DNA of 64,000 nucleotides from Paracidovorax sp031843945. Its GTDB lineage: Bacteria; Pseudomonadota; Gammaproteobacteria; Burkholderiales; Burkholderiaceae_C. Positions within the stretch are counted from its first letter, which is position 1. Each line of letters opens with the position of its first letter. The notes beneath the pieces are model-generated. The model did not search any database, had not been told where the DNA came from, and saw nothing but the letters and a program-made list of their open reading frames with translations. Positions 1 to 8,804 of this stretch are shown here, piece after piece. The stretch spans positions 620,001 through 684,000 of the forward strand of contig NZ_JAVTJJ010000002.1 of NCBI RefSeq assembly GCF_031843945.1, in the 5' to 3' direction. A program made the translations under genes and the position numbers.

Positions 1-1379
1 GTCTCCTGGCCTTCCTTCATGCGGGCCTTGTAGTCGGCCAGCGAGACGGTGGGGCTGTCCGTGGTGGTGGACGGGAAGCGCAGCAGCTTGGCGATGCGGT
101 CGCGGTTGCCGAAGTCTTCGCCCAGGCCTTCCTTGAGCACCGCACCGAACTCGGCGTAGAACTGCGCGTACTTGCCTTCCTTGGCCCTGTCTTCGTCGCT
201 CACCACGTCGGTCACGCCATCAGCGCCCTCACCTGCCGTGTGCTGGTCGTGCTTGGCCAGGTCTTCCAGCATCGACAGCACGCGCTTGGTCGAGCCCTCA
301 CGGATGGCGCGCACGTCACGGCTTTCCTGCAGCAGCTCTCGGCTCACGTTCAGCGGCAGATCGCTGGAGTCGATCACGCCCTTCACGAAGCGCAAATACG
401 TGGGCATCAGCGCCTCGGCGTCGTCCATGATGAAGACGCGCTTCACATACAGCTTCACGCCCGCCTTCTTGTCGCGGTTCCACAGATCGAACGGCGCCTT
501 GGCCGGGATGTAGAGCAGCTGCGTGTATTCAGTGTTGCCTTCCACGCGGTTGTGGCTCCAGGTGAGCGGGTTCTCGTGGTCGTGGCTGATGGCCTTGTAG
601 AACTCCTGGTACTGCTCGCCCGTGATGTCCTTCTTGGGGCGCGTCCACAGCGCGCTGGCCTTGTTGACGGCTTCCCACTCGCCGGTCTTGGCCATCTCGC
701 CGGGCTGGTCGTTTTCACCCTCTTTCCACTCTTCCTTTTCCATCAGGATGGGCAGGCTGATGTGGTCGGAATACTTGGCGATGACGGACTTGAGCTTCCA
801 GGCATTCAGGAACTCTTCGGCGTCGTCGCGCAAGTGCAGGATGACACTGGTGCCGCGTTGCGCGCGGGTGATGGTCTCCACCTCGAAGTCGCCCGTGCCG
901 CCGCTGATCCAGCGCACGCCTTCGCTCGCCGGCGCGCCCGCGCGGCGCGATTCCACCGTGATCTTGTCGGCCACGATGAAGCCCGAATAGAAGCCCACGC
1001 CGAACTGGCCGATCAGCTGGCCCTGCTCGGACGCGGTGGCCTTCTGGTCGCCCGAGAGCTTGCCCATGAAGTCCTTGGTGCCGCTCTTGGCGATGGTGCC
1101 CAAGTGGTCGATGGCTTCTTGCTCGCTCATGCCGATGCCGTTGTCGGTGATGGTGAGCGTCTTGGCGGACTTGTCGAAGGCCACGCGCACTTCGAGGTTG
1201 GGCGCGTCTTCGTACAGCGTGCCGTCATTGAGCGCCTCGAAGCGCAGCTTGTCGCACGCGTCGGACGCATTCGAGATCAGCTCGCGCAGGAAGATTTCCT
1301 GGTTGGAGTACAGCGAATGCGTGACCAGGTGCAGCAGTTGCGCCACTTCGGCCTGGAAGGAATGGGTTTGCTTGCTCAT
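1..1379 (-). CDS. htpG: Chaperone HtpG (Hsp90), C-terminal part outside the window
   Basis: Cytosolic Hsp90-family ATP-dependent chaperone. The start ATG is at 1379 (MSKQTHSFQAEV) and about 459 residues are visible; the family is usually 620-650 residues, so the C-terminal dimerisation third lies beyond position 1. The N-terminal GHKL ATPase signatures are intact: LISNASDACDKL, DNGIGM, GQFGVGFYSGF and GTSVILHL. The middle domain follows, including the conserved stretch ending in NVSRELLQ. A heat-shock-type promoter is readable upstream. The gene diverges from aqpZ across about 250 bp. The identification is secure. Confidence 0.97.
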   Translation of the reverse strand, partial: MSKQTHSFQAEVAQLLHLVTHSLYSNQEIFLRELISNASDACDKLRFEALNDGTLYEDAPNLEVRVAFDKSAKTLTITDNGIGMSEQEAIDHLGTIAKSGTKDFMGKLSGDQKATASEQGQLIGQFGVGFYSGFIVADKITVESRRAGAPASEGVRWISGGTGDFEVETITRAQRGTSVILHLRDDAEEFLNAWKLKSVIAKYSDHISLPILMEKEEWKEGENDQPGEMAKTGEWEAVNKASALWTRPKKDITGEQYQEFYKAISHDHENPLTWSHNRVEGNTEYTQLLYIPAKAPFDLWNRDKKAGVKLYVKRVFIMDDAEALMPTYLRFVKGVIDSSDLPLNVSRELLQESRDVRAIREGSTKRVLSMLEDLAKHDQHTAGEGADGVTDVVSDEDRAKEGKYAQFYAEFGAVLKEGLGEDFGNRDRIAKLLRFPSTTTDSPTVSLADYKARMKEGQE

Positions 1380-1428
1380 GGTGGATGTCTGACTGGAACA
1401 GGTTCACAAAAAATAACGATGCCCGCTC

Positions 1429-1456
1429 ATGTCGGGGCGGGGCCGCCATTATCAAG
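1429..1456 (-). promoter_or_regulatory. Candidate sigma-32 (heat-shock) promoter of htpG
   Basis: On the minus strand the sequence reads CTTGATA, then 12 bases, then CCCCGACAT, which is close to the sigma-32 consensus (CTTGAAA, 11-16 bases, CCCCATnT). It lies 50-77 bases upstream of the htpG start codon, and htpG is a classical sigma-32 target. The match is by eye; the transcription start is not known. Confidence 0.6.
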
Positions 1457-1567
1457 AAGCTTCGAGAGGCTCGGCCAGGCAACCCGGCCGCCGCTGCCAC
1501 GGACGAGGGCAGCATTGTTCACATTCCACGGCCTCTACTCTCCGTTTCCCTTCCTAAGATGGCGCAG

Positions 1568-1598
1568 AGCCCGCCGACGTTGTCGTTGCGGGCTTTTT
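1568..1598 (+). terminator. Intrinsic-terminator-like hairpin in the aqpZ leader
   Basis: AGCCCGC (1568-1574) pairs with GCGGGCT (1588-1594), an inner CGAC/GTCG pairing extends the stem, and five T follow. It points along the plus strand, yet no plus-strand gene precedes it because htpG is divergent. It therefore ends either a short leader or small RNA, or attenuates aqpZ, whose start codon is 38 bases downstream. Confidence 0.6.
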
Positions 1599-1635
1599 GC
1601 ATCCACTCATACCCACAAGCAACAGGAGGGGCGCC

Positions 1636-2337
1636 ATGGGCAGCCAAAGCAACATCAAAAAATGGACCGCCGAATTTATCGGCACTTTCTGGCTGACCTT
1701 CGGCGGCTGCGGCAGCGCCGTGCTGGCGGCCGCGTTCCCGCAATGGGGCATCGGCCTGCTGGGCGTGTCGCTGGCCTTTGGCCTGACGGTGCTGACCGGC
1801 GCCTATGCCTTCGGGCCCATCTCTGGCGGACATTTCAACCCGGCCGTCTCCATCGGGCTGGCGCTGGGCGGACGCTTTCGGGCTGCAGAACTGCCCGGCT
1901 ACATCGCCGCGCAGGTGCTGGGCGCCATCGCTGCAGCCGGCCTGCTGTACCTGATCGCCACCGGCAAGCCAGACGCCGACCTGGGCGGCTTTGCCACCAA
2001 CGGCTACGGCGCGCACTCGCCCGGCAGTTACAGCCTGAGCGCCGCGCTGATCACCGAGGTCGTGCTGACCGCCGTCTTCCTGCTGGTGATTCTGGGCGCC
2101 ACCGCACGGCGCGCGGCAGAGGGCTTTGGCGGAGTGGCCATCGGTCTTGCGCTCACCCTCATCCACCTGATCTCCATTCCGGTCACCAACACATCGGTCA
2201 ACCCGGCCCGCAGCACCGGCCCCGCGTTGTTCGGACCCGAGGTCGCCCTGTCGCAACTCTGGCTGTTCTGGGCTGCGCCGATTGCCGGCGCGCTCATCGG
2301 TGCGGCGATCTACCAATGGCTGCTGTCCGACGACTGA
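1636..2337 (+). CDS. aqpZ: Aquaporin Z
   Basis: Inner-membrane water channel of the MIP family, 233 residues, the usual length. Both NPA boxes are present (GGHFNPAVS near residue 69 and TSVNPARS near residue 190). The selectivity-filter residues F48, H177, T186 and R192 correspond to E. coli AqpZ F43, H174, T183 and R189, so this is a water-selective channel rather than a glycerol facilitator. Six hydrophobic helices are readable. ATG 1636 is chosen because AGGAGG lies six bases upstream (1624-1629); an in-frame upstream extension from 1597 starts inside the terminator-like hairpin and is unlikely. Confidence 0.95.
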   Translation: MGSQSNIKKWTAEFIGTFWLTFGGCGSAVLAAAFPQWGIGLLGVSLAFGLTVLTGAYAFGPISGGHFNPAVSIGLALGGRFRAAELPGYIAAQVLGAIAAAGLLYLIATGKPDADLGGFATNGYGAHSPGSYSLSAALITEVVLTAVFLLVILGATARRAAEGFGGVAIGLALTLIHLISIPVTNTSVNPARSTGPALFGPEVALSQLWLFWAAPIAGALIGAAIYQWLLSDD

Positions 2338-2529
2338 CGCTTTTCGATTCTCATTCGGTCGCCTGCGGCCCGCACGGGCCGATGGCGTTTCGACTACGAG
2401 GCGCCTCCAGTGGCCGCCGGGTTCATTCGCTATGCAATGGATAGCTGACAGCGCTCTACAGGTGGGCGTTTCCCATACAAAACCCTGTGAAATGCTTACA
2501 GGGCAAGCGCTGCCAGCTCTCTTTTTTGA

Positions 2530-3696
2530 TCAGAACTGCTCGTTCGGCCCCAGGTAGCGCCACTGCCCGACGGGCAGGTTGCCCAGCACCACGCGCCCGA
2601 TGCGGATGCGCTTGAGGCCCACCACTTTCAGCCCAACCTGCTCGCACATGCGGCGGATCTGACGCTTCTTGCCCTCGTTCAGCACGAAGCGCAACTGCTC
2701 GGGGTTCTGCCAGTCCACCTTGGCGGGCCGCAACGGCTGGCCGTCCAGCGAAAGGCCGTGGCACAACCGCGCCAGTTGCTCGGCCGGGAACGCGCCCTGC
2801 ACGTCGATGGCCACATCGCCGTACTGCACGCGTACCAGGTATTCCTTGTCCACGTCGGAGTTCTCGCCGATCAGCTGGCGCGCCACGCGGCCGTCCTGCG
2901 TCATCACCAAGAGGCCGACGGAGTCGATGTCCAGCCGGCCGCAGGGCGCCAGCCCGCGCAGGTGCGGTGGCGTGAAGCGCAGCCCGCTCGGGTCTTCGCG
3001 CCAGTGCGTGCGCGGGTTGATCAGCGCCACGGCCGGGGTGTGGCCGTCCTCGGCCTGGCCGCTCACATAGCCCATGGGCTTGTGCATCAGGATGGTGACC
3101 TGCCGCTCCTGCTGGCCGCGCGCCTGCGGGTCCACCTCGATGCGGTCGGTCGCCGTCACCTGCAGGCCCATGACGGCCAACTCGCCGTTCACGCGCACCC
3201 AGCCCAGGGCCACCCAGTCGTCGGCCTCGCGCCGCGAACACAGGCCCAGCTCGGCCATGCGCTTGTTCAGCCGCATGGTGTCGCCCGCCTGCGCAGCGCG
3301 CGGCGCCGCGGCCGTAGCGGGCACGGCGCGGGGGCCGGGGCCGCGTGCCGGTGAGTAAGCAGATGGAGACGACGGCCCGGCGCGCCAGCCAGGTTGAGAC
3401 GGAGACGGCGCGCCCGACACGTTCGCCCGCCCGCCGGCGGGCGGGCGACCGCCGCCGCCGCCGCCGCCGCCGCCGGCAGCAGAACGCGCGCCAGCAGGCG
3501 GGCGCGGAGCGGCCGGTGGGCGTGGCGCTGGCGTGGCAGCCCGGCGTGCGGGGGGCACGGCGGGCGGCGCGCCTTCGGGGCGGCGCAGCGTGGGGCGGGC
3601 AGGCGGGCTGGCCGCGCCGTCTGCAGAGCGGAGCGGATCGGCGCTCGAACGGGGGGCGGAGCCGGAAGGAGGACGGGAGGGCGGCGTGTCAGACAT
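2530..3696 (-). CDS. RsuA/RluB/E/F-family rRNA pseudouridine synthase, RluF-like
   Basis: Predicted to isomerise a uridine in 23S rRNA. From the ATG at 3696 it is 388 residues. Residues 1-140 are a low-complexity Pro/Ala/Gly/Arg-rich, probably disordered extension. An S4 RNA-binding domain begins near 141 (RLNKRMAELGLCSRREAD), followed by the catalytic domain with CGRLDIDSVGLL near 253, whose Asp is the expected nucleophile, and the family motif KKRQIRRMCEQVGLKV. The KEYLVRV segment and the C-terminus resemble RluF more than RluB, but paralogue assignment by eye is tentative. The long N-terminal tail contains a glycine run encoded by a (CCG)9 tract. A start eight codons upstream is possible. 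Confidence 0.85.
   Translation of the reverse strand: MSDTPPSRPPSGSAPRSSADPLRSADGAASPPARPTLRRPEGAPPAVPPARRAATPAPRPPAAPRPPAGARSAAGGGGGGGGGRPPAGGRANVSGAPSPSQPGWRAGPSSPSAYSPARGPGPRAVPATAAAPRAAQAGDTMRLNKRMAELGLCSRREADDWVALGWVRVNGELAVMGLQVTATDRIEVDPQARGQQERQVTILMHKPMGYVSGQAEDGHTPAVALINPRTHWREDPSGLRFTPPHLRGLAPCGRLDIDSVGLLVMTQDGRVARQLIGENSDVDKEYLVRVQYGDVAIDVQGAFPAEQLARLCHGLSLDGQPLRPAKVDWQNPEQLRFVLNEGKKRQIRRMCEQVGLKVVGLKRIRIGRVVLGNLPVGQWRYLGPNEQF
3449..3475. repeat. (CCG)9 trinucleotide tract
   Basis: Nine uninterrupted CCG units inside the N-terminal extension of the pseudouridine synthase gene, encoding a glycine run on the minus strand. Changes in copy number would keep the reading frame, so it could vary in length without switching the gene off. 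Confidence 0.9.
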
Positions 3697-3773
3697 GCCG
3701 CTATTGTCTCGCGCCTGCACGCCCTGCGAGCCTGCGCGACAACTGAGGCCGTCGCCAGGGGCCGCGCAGGCGC

Positions 3774-6131
3774 TCAGGCCACCGGCTGCAAGGCCGGCAT
3801 TGCGGCATGCGTGCGCGCCAGCCAGGCCAGAAACTCGCTCACCGGCAGCGGCCGGCTGATGAAGTAGCCCTGCGCGTCGTCGCAGTCCAGGCCTTTGAGG
3901 CGCTGCAGCACTTCTTCGGTCTCCACGCCTTCGGCCACTACCGACAGGCCGAGGTTGTGAGCCAGGTCGATGGTCGAGCGCACGATTTGCGCATCGCCGT
4001 CGGCGGACGCCATGCCCATCACGAACGACTTGTCGATCTTCAGCTCATCGACCGGCAGGCGCCGCAGGTAGCCCAGCGACGAATAGCCGGTGCCGAAGTC
4101 GTCGATGGACAGCCGAAAACCCAGCTCCGAGAGCCGGTTCAGCATGGCTTCGGCGCGCTGCGGGTCGTCCATGATGGCGCTCTCGGTGATCTCCAGGCAG
4201 AACGCCTCGGCGGCCACGCCGTGCAGCGTCAGCAGCGCGCTGAGCTTGTGGTGCAGCTCCGGGTCCAGCAGGTCGCGGGTGGACAGGTTCACCGACACCC
4301 GCAGCCCGGTGGCGCGCACGACAGGGTCGGCCAGCAGGCGCACCACTTCGCCGAATACCCAGAGCGTGAGCTGGCGCACGAAGCCGGTCTGCTCGGCAAA
4401 CGGAATGAACAGCATCGGCGGCACCAGCCCGCGGTCGGGGTGCTGCCAGCGCACCAGCGCCTCGGCCGCGCAGCCGGGCGGGCCGTTCAGCGCCACCTTG
4501 GGCTGCAAAAAGAGCCGCAGCTCGCCATGGTCCACGGCGCGGCGCAGCTCGGTCAGCATCGACAGGCTTTGCGGGCTCGACGAGTCCATCGCGGTGTCGT
4601 AGTGCAGCGCGCCGCTCAGGCGTTGCTTGGCCGCGTACATGGCGATCTCGGCGTGGCTCAGCAGGGTGTCTGCGTCGGCGGCTGGGCCGGGCCAGCAGGC
4701 CATGCCGATGCCGGCGCTCACATCGAGCGTCTGGTCGCCGAAGGCCAGCGGGGTTTCGAGCGCGCGCGAGATGCGCTGGGCAATGGCTGCCGCTTCGTCC
4801 GGCCCGGCGCCGGGCAGCAGCATGGCGAAGGCATTGCCGCCCAGGCGCGCGACGACGTCGTCGACCGACCGGGCCTGGCTGCCGATGCGCTCGGCCACGG
4901 CCTGCAGCAGCCGGTCGCCCGTGGCGTAGCCCAGCACGCCGTTGACGTGCTTGAACCGGTCCAGGTTGAGCGACAGCACGGCCAGCGGCCCGGTCTGTCC
5001 GCCGGACTCGAGGGCTTGCATCAACAGCGCGCGAAAGTGCTCCCGGTTGGGCAGGCCGGTCAGGCGGTCGGTATGCGCCAGCCGGTGGATTTCGGCCTGC
5101 TGCCCGGCGATGTCCAGCCGCATGCGATCGAACGCACGCGCCAGGTTGCCGATCTCGTCCTTGCGCCCGGTGTAACCCATAGGCACCGCGTAGTTGCCGT
5201 GCGACATGCGCTGCGTGGCCGCGATCAGCGAGCGCAGCGGCACCGTCAGGCGGTGGGCCATCCAGCCGTTGGCGGCGGCAAACAGCAGCACGCCGGCCAG
5301 CGTGATGACGCCCAGCAGCACCTGCAGTCGCCGATAGGGTGCGACGACTTCGTTCACCGAGCGCAGGATCACGGCCTGCACCTGGCCGCCCAGGCTGTCC
5401 ATGGGCACGGCGCGGCCCAGCAAGGCCCCTTTGTCGGTCTGCAGTTCCTGCACGGCACCTGTGCGGCGCAATTCGTCCACCACTGCGCCGGGCAGGCTGC
5501 TGACCGGCACCGTGTTGCTGCCGTCGGCGGCAGTCACCAGCACGGCCACGTCGGCCGAGCGCAGCTGCTGCAGCTCGATGGCCTGGGCCTGGCTGATCGG
5601 AAAGCCCATCAACACCCAGCCGATGAGCAAGGGCGCGCGCATGGGCACCATCACGAACTGGTACGGCACGCCGCCCACCACCAAGATACGGCTGTCCTGC
5701 CGGGAGCCCGACGTCAGCAGCGGCACCGCCTGGCCCAGGGCGACCTCGTAGTCGCCCGCGCCGCCCCTCACATTGGCTGACACCAGCGACATCTGCGTGT
5801 CCAGCAGTGCCGACACGGCGGCGCCGATGCGCTTGCCGTGGTTCTCCAGCACCGACTGCATGGTGTCCACGTCGCCCGACAGCACGGCCGAGCGAAAACC
5901 GTAATCGGCCGCCAGCAGTGCCGCGCCCTGCTGCAGTCGCTCGGCGTTGTGTTCCAGCACCCGCTGCCAGGCCCGCACGTCGCCGTCCAGCGCGGCATCG
6001 ATCTGCATGCGGGCATTGCGGTCGATGGTGGCGCGCACCACCGCGAACCCTGCCAGCTGCACGCTGAGCAGCAGCAGCAGCGACAGGCCGACCAGCCGGC
6101 CAATGAGGCTGCGCGGCAAGGCGAGCCGCAT
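3774..6131 (-). CDS. Membrane GGDEF-EAL protein, probable c-di-GMP phosphodiesterase
   Basis: 785 residues. One N-terminal transmembrane helix (residues 10-30) precedes an extracytoplasmic sensor region of about 240 residues; a second helix near 275-295 leads into a HAMP segment, a GGDEF domain and an EAL domain. The GGDEF signature near residue 431 reads GGNAF, with both acidic residues lost, so cyclase activity is unlikely. The EAL domain keeps AEALVRW near 556 and DDFGTGYSSLGYL, as expected for a working phosphodiesterase. ATG 6131 overlaps the stop of the upstream cupredoxin-like gene (TGATG), implying translational coupling; an extracytoplasmic copper or redox cue is inferred, not shown. 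Confidence 0.88.
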   Translation of the reverse strand: MRLALPRSLIGRLVGLSLLLLLSVQLAGFAVVRATIDRNARMQIDAALDGDVRAWQRVLEHNAERLQQGAALLAADYGFRSAVLSGDVDTMQSVLENHGKRIGAAVSALLDTQMSLVSANVRGGAGDYEVALGQAVPLLTSGSRQDSRILVVGGVPYQFVMVPMRAPLLIGWVLMGFPISQAQAIELQQLRSADVAVLVTAADGSNTVPVSSLPGAVVDELRRTGAVQELQTDKGALLGRAVPMDSLGGQVQAVILRSVNEVVAPYRRLQVLLGVITLAGVLLFAAANGWMAHRLTVPLRSLIAATQRMSHGNYAVPMGYTGRKDEIGNLARAFDRMRLDIAGQQAEIHRLAHTDRLTGLPNREHFRALLMQALESGGQTGPLAVLSLNLDRFKHVNGVLGYATGDRLLQAVAERIGSQARSVDDVVARLGGNAFAMLLPGAGPDEAAAIAQRISRALETPLAFGDQTLDVSAGIGMACWPGPAADADTLLSHAEIAMYAAKQRLSGALHYDTAMDSSSPQSLSMLTELRRAVDHGELRLFLQPKVALNGPPGCAAEALVRWQHPDRGLVPPMLFIPFAEQTGFVRQLTLWVFGEVVRLLADPVVRATGLRVSVNLSTRDLLDPELHHKLSALLTLHGVAAEAFCLEITESAIMDDPQRAEAMLNRLSELGFRLSIDDFGTGYSSLGYLRRLPVDELKIDKSFVMGMASADGDAQIVRSTIDLAHNLGLSVVAEGVETEEVLQRLKGLDCDDAQGYFISRPLPVSEFLAWLARTHAAMPALQPVA

Positions 6132-6766
6132 CAGGGCCTCGCTCCGGCCAGCCGCACGACGACGGGCGCGCCGCCGGCATCGGCCACCGTTAGTGCCTGG
6201 CCATGGGCCGCCGCCCCCATGGGCAGGCTGGCGTGCCACACGCGTAGCTGGTAGCTGCCTGCCGGCACCTTGTCGATCTGCGCGCTGCCCGCGGGCGCGG
6301 CGCTCTGTGCGTAATAGGGCGTGTCCACCACCATCACCCAGCCCACCATCTGGTCGTGAATGTTGCAGCCCAGCACCGCCACGCCCACCTGGTCGAACAG
6401 CACCGGGTTGGCCGGCACGCCGGCGTACAGCTTGAGCTCGAATTTCTTGGTTGGAGAAAACGAATAGACGTGGTGCCGCACCGTGTCGCGATTGGGGAAC
6501 CGCACCGCCGTGCCCACCGGCACCACCAGCACCTCGGGCGTGAAGCGCAGGTTCTGCTGGCCCATCTCGGCGTCGGCCAGCGGCCGGACCATGCGCTTGG
6601 CCTCGGGCGAGTCGAGAAACACCACAGCGCCCGGCAATGGCTTGCCCGCCCCGTCCTGTACCGTCACCTGCACCGTGGCGGCGCCGGCACACAGGCTCGC
6701 CAAGGCAAAGATTCCGAGGATCAGAAAGTCAGCCAAAAGCCGGCCTATGCGGCCGAGCGGTCGCAT
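6131..6766 (-). CDS. Exported cupredoxin-like protein ('methylamine utilization protein' type)
   Basis: 211 residues from ATG 6766, with a clear signal peptide (LLADFLILGIFALASLCAGA) followed by a plastocyanin-like beta fold. Putative metal ligands sit in RFPNRDTVRHHVYSF and in VLGCNIHDQMVGWV, the His and Cys-His arrangement of cupredoxins. Similar proteins are often labelled methylamine utilization proteins, but nothing else of a methylamine pathway is nearby. The stop codon overlaps the start of the GGDEF-EAL gene, so the two probably act together, for example as a periplasmic sensor partner (inference). Starts further upstream are possible but would spoil the signal peptide. Confidence 0.75.
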   Translation of the reverse strand: MRPLGRIGRLLADFLILGIFALASLCAGAATVQVTVQDGAGKPLPGAVVFLDSPEAKRMVRPLADAEMGQQNLRFTPEVLVVPVGTAVRFPNRDTVRHHVYSFSPTKKFELKLYAGVPANPVLFDQVGVAVLGCNIHDQMVGWVMVVDTPYYAQSAAPAGSAQIDKVPAGSYQLRVWHASLPMGAAAHGQALTVADAGGAPVVVRLAGARP

Positions 6767-7046
6767 GGCAAGACCTTTATTTGTAACAATCACAGAGTGT
6801 AGATTCGACATCAACCGCGCTTTCACGGCAGCGCCGTTACTGATAAAGCTATAAAAACAATAGCACACATCAAAGCAACGGCGCCCAAAGAAACACACTT
6901 TAAATCGACTGAGGTGGTCTGCGAAATCCAAAGGTCTTTAACAACTCGCTAGGCTATGCGCCATTCATTTGTAACATTCGCAACCGGTCGCAGGCATCCA
7001 TCTTGCTCTCCTCATGCCGTCGCCACGCTCCAAGGAAACCCGCGCC

Positions 7047-8804
7047 ATGTCCGTTAGAACCCGCCTGAACTCCCTGTCGATCTCCACGCGCCTGGGGTGG
7101 GGCTTCGGCTGCATTTTGCTGCTGGTTCTGGCGATTGCGTTGGTGGGCCAATGGTCTCTGGCGACGATGCAGGGGCAGATGCAGTACATCGCATCGACCA
7201 GCGCAGCCAAGACGCGCCTGGTCAACAGCCTGCTTGACAGCGTCAGCGCCGTCGGCCTGCGCAGCCGCTCCGCCGCCATGCTGACAGAGATCGACCCCAA
7301 ACATGCGGCCGACCAGATTGCTGGAGCAGCCCAGGCGCTGGAGCGCTACGCACGCGACGAAGCCAGCCTGCAAAAGCTGCTGGGCGAAGGCGCGAACGCC
7401 GCCGCCACCCCGGCCGAACAACAGCTGGCCACCGACATTCAGGCGCTGGCCGGCAAGGCCCGCCCGGAGATCGAATCGGCTCTCAAGGCCATCACCGACG
7501 GCGACACCGTGGGCGCGTCGCTGGGGCTGATGACGCGCGTGGCGCCGCTGGAAGCGGCCTGGCGCACGCAGCTGGGCAAGATGGTGGATTTGCAGGAGCA
7601 GTTGAACACCGCCGTAGTGGACACCGCCGAGGCCACCCAGAGCCGTGCGCGCACCACCAGCGCGCTGCTGGTGGTGCTGGCCATGGCGCTGGGCGGCGTG
7701 ATCGCCTGGCGCGCCACGCGCAGCATCACCCAGCCGCTGGGCCGCGCCGTGGTGGTGGCCGAACGCATCGCCCGGGGCGATTTGACCTCGCAGGTCGAGG
7801 TGCGCATTCACGATGAAACCGGCCGCCTGCTGGAGGCCATTGCCGCCATGCAGGAGCGCCTGCGCACGCTGGTGGGCGACATCAGCACCACGGCCGATTC
7901 CATTTTGGTGGCCAGCGCCGAAGTGGCGTCTGGCAATCTCGACTTGAGCCAGCGCACCGAACACACTTCGCGCAATTTGCAGGAGGCCGCATCGGCCCTG
8001 GGCGACGTGACCCAGACGGTGACGCAAAGCGCCGATGCATCGCGCCAGGCGCACCGCATGACGGCCTCGGCATCGGACGTGGCCACGCGCAGCGGCGAAG
8101 TGGTGTCGAAGGTCGTGGGCACCATGAACACCATCAGTGCCAGCTCGCGCAAGATCGGCGACATCATCAGCGTGATCGACGGCATCGCCTTCCAGACCAA
8201 CATCCTGGCGCTGAACGCCGCCGTGGAAGCCGCCCGCGCCGGCGAGCAGGGCCGGGGCTTTGCCGTGGTGGCCAGCGAGGTGCGCGCGCTGGCGGGCCGG
8301 TCGGCCGACGCGGCACGCGAGATCAAGGCCCTGATTCTGGCCAGCGGCACGCATGTCGACCAGGGCAGCACGCTGGTGGGCCAGGCCGGCTCCACCCTTC
8401 AGGAATTGGTCGAGTCGGTGCGCCGCGTCTCGGACATCATGGGCGAGATCACCGCCTCCGCGCAGTCGCAGAGCGAGCGCATCGGGCAGGTGAGCCATTC
8501 GGTGGGCGAGCTCGACAGCATGACGCAGCAGAACGCCGCGCTGGTCGAAGAAAGCTCGGCCGCCGCCGACAGCCTGAAGGAACAAGCCGCGCGCCTGACG
8601 CGCGTGGTGGGCCAGTTCCGCCTGTCGCGTCAGCCGGGCGATGGCGGCAACAGCGCGGACGGCGGCGCTGGGCGCGACGAGTGGAACCCGCAGGCGCTGC
8701 AAGCACAGCAGACCTTGCAGGCACCGGTCGCGGCGCCCGCTCACCGCCCTGCCCTGCAGCGCGCCGGGCAGCCCGCGGCACGCCCGCGCGCCCTCACGCG
8801 CTGA
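7047..8804 (+). CDS. Methyl-accepting chemotaxis protein
   Basis: 585 residues. Transmembrane helix 1 is near residues 15-37, a four-helix-bundle-type periplasmic sensor follows to about 205, then helix 2 (LLVVLAMALGGVIAW), a HAMP domain and a cytoplasmic signalling domain. The hairpin tip is intact (GIAFQTNILALNAAVEAARA, then GEQGRGFAVVASEVRALAGR). A Pro/Ala-rich tail follows, and no CheR-docking pentapeptide is visible. ATG 7047 is chosen because AAGGAA lies just upstream. The last 11 bases overlap the convergent Crp/Fnr gene. The ligand is unknown. Confidence 0.93.
   Translation: MSVRTRLNSLSISTRLGWGFGCILLLVLAIALVGQWSLATMQGQMQYIASTSAAKTRLVNSLLDSVSAVGLRSRSAAMLTEIDPKHAADQIAGAAQALERYARDEASLQKLLGEGANAAATPAEQQLATDIQALAGKARPEIESALKAITDGDTVGASLGLMTRVAPLEAAWRTQLGKMVDLQEQLNTAVVDTAEATQSRARTTSALLVVLAMALGGVIAWRATRSITQPLGRAVVVAERIARGDLTSQVEVRIHDETGRLLEAIAAMQERLRTLVGDISTTADSILVASAEVASGNLDLSQRTEHTSRNLQEAASALGDVTQTVTQSADASRQAHRMTASASDVATRSGEVVSKVVGTMNTISASSRKIGDIISVIDGIAFQTNILALNAAVEAARAGEQGRGFAVVASEVRALAGRSADAAREIKALILASGTHVDQGSTLVGQAGSTLQELVESVRRVSDIMGEITASAQSQSERIGQVSHSVGELDSMTQQNAALVEESSAAADSLKEQAARLTRVVGQFRLSRQPGDGGNSADGGAGRDEWNPQALQAQQTLQAPVAAPAHRPALQRAGQPAARPRALTR

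Noticed and set aside
240..2444. A 734-codon plus-strand frame spanning htpG antisense and aqpZ out of frame
   Set aside because: It crosses two real genes in the wrong frame or strand, and the junction includes the intergenic terminator.
6131..6692. An N-terminal extension of the GGDEF-EAL protein by 187 residues
   Set aside because: It overlaps the cupredoxin-like gene in another frame and is Gly/Arg-rich nonsense; the ATG at 6131 is coupled to the upstream stop and begins with a proper membrane helix.
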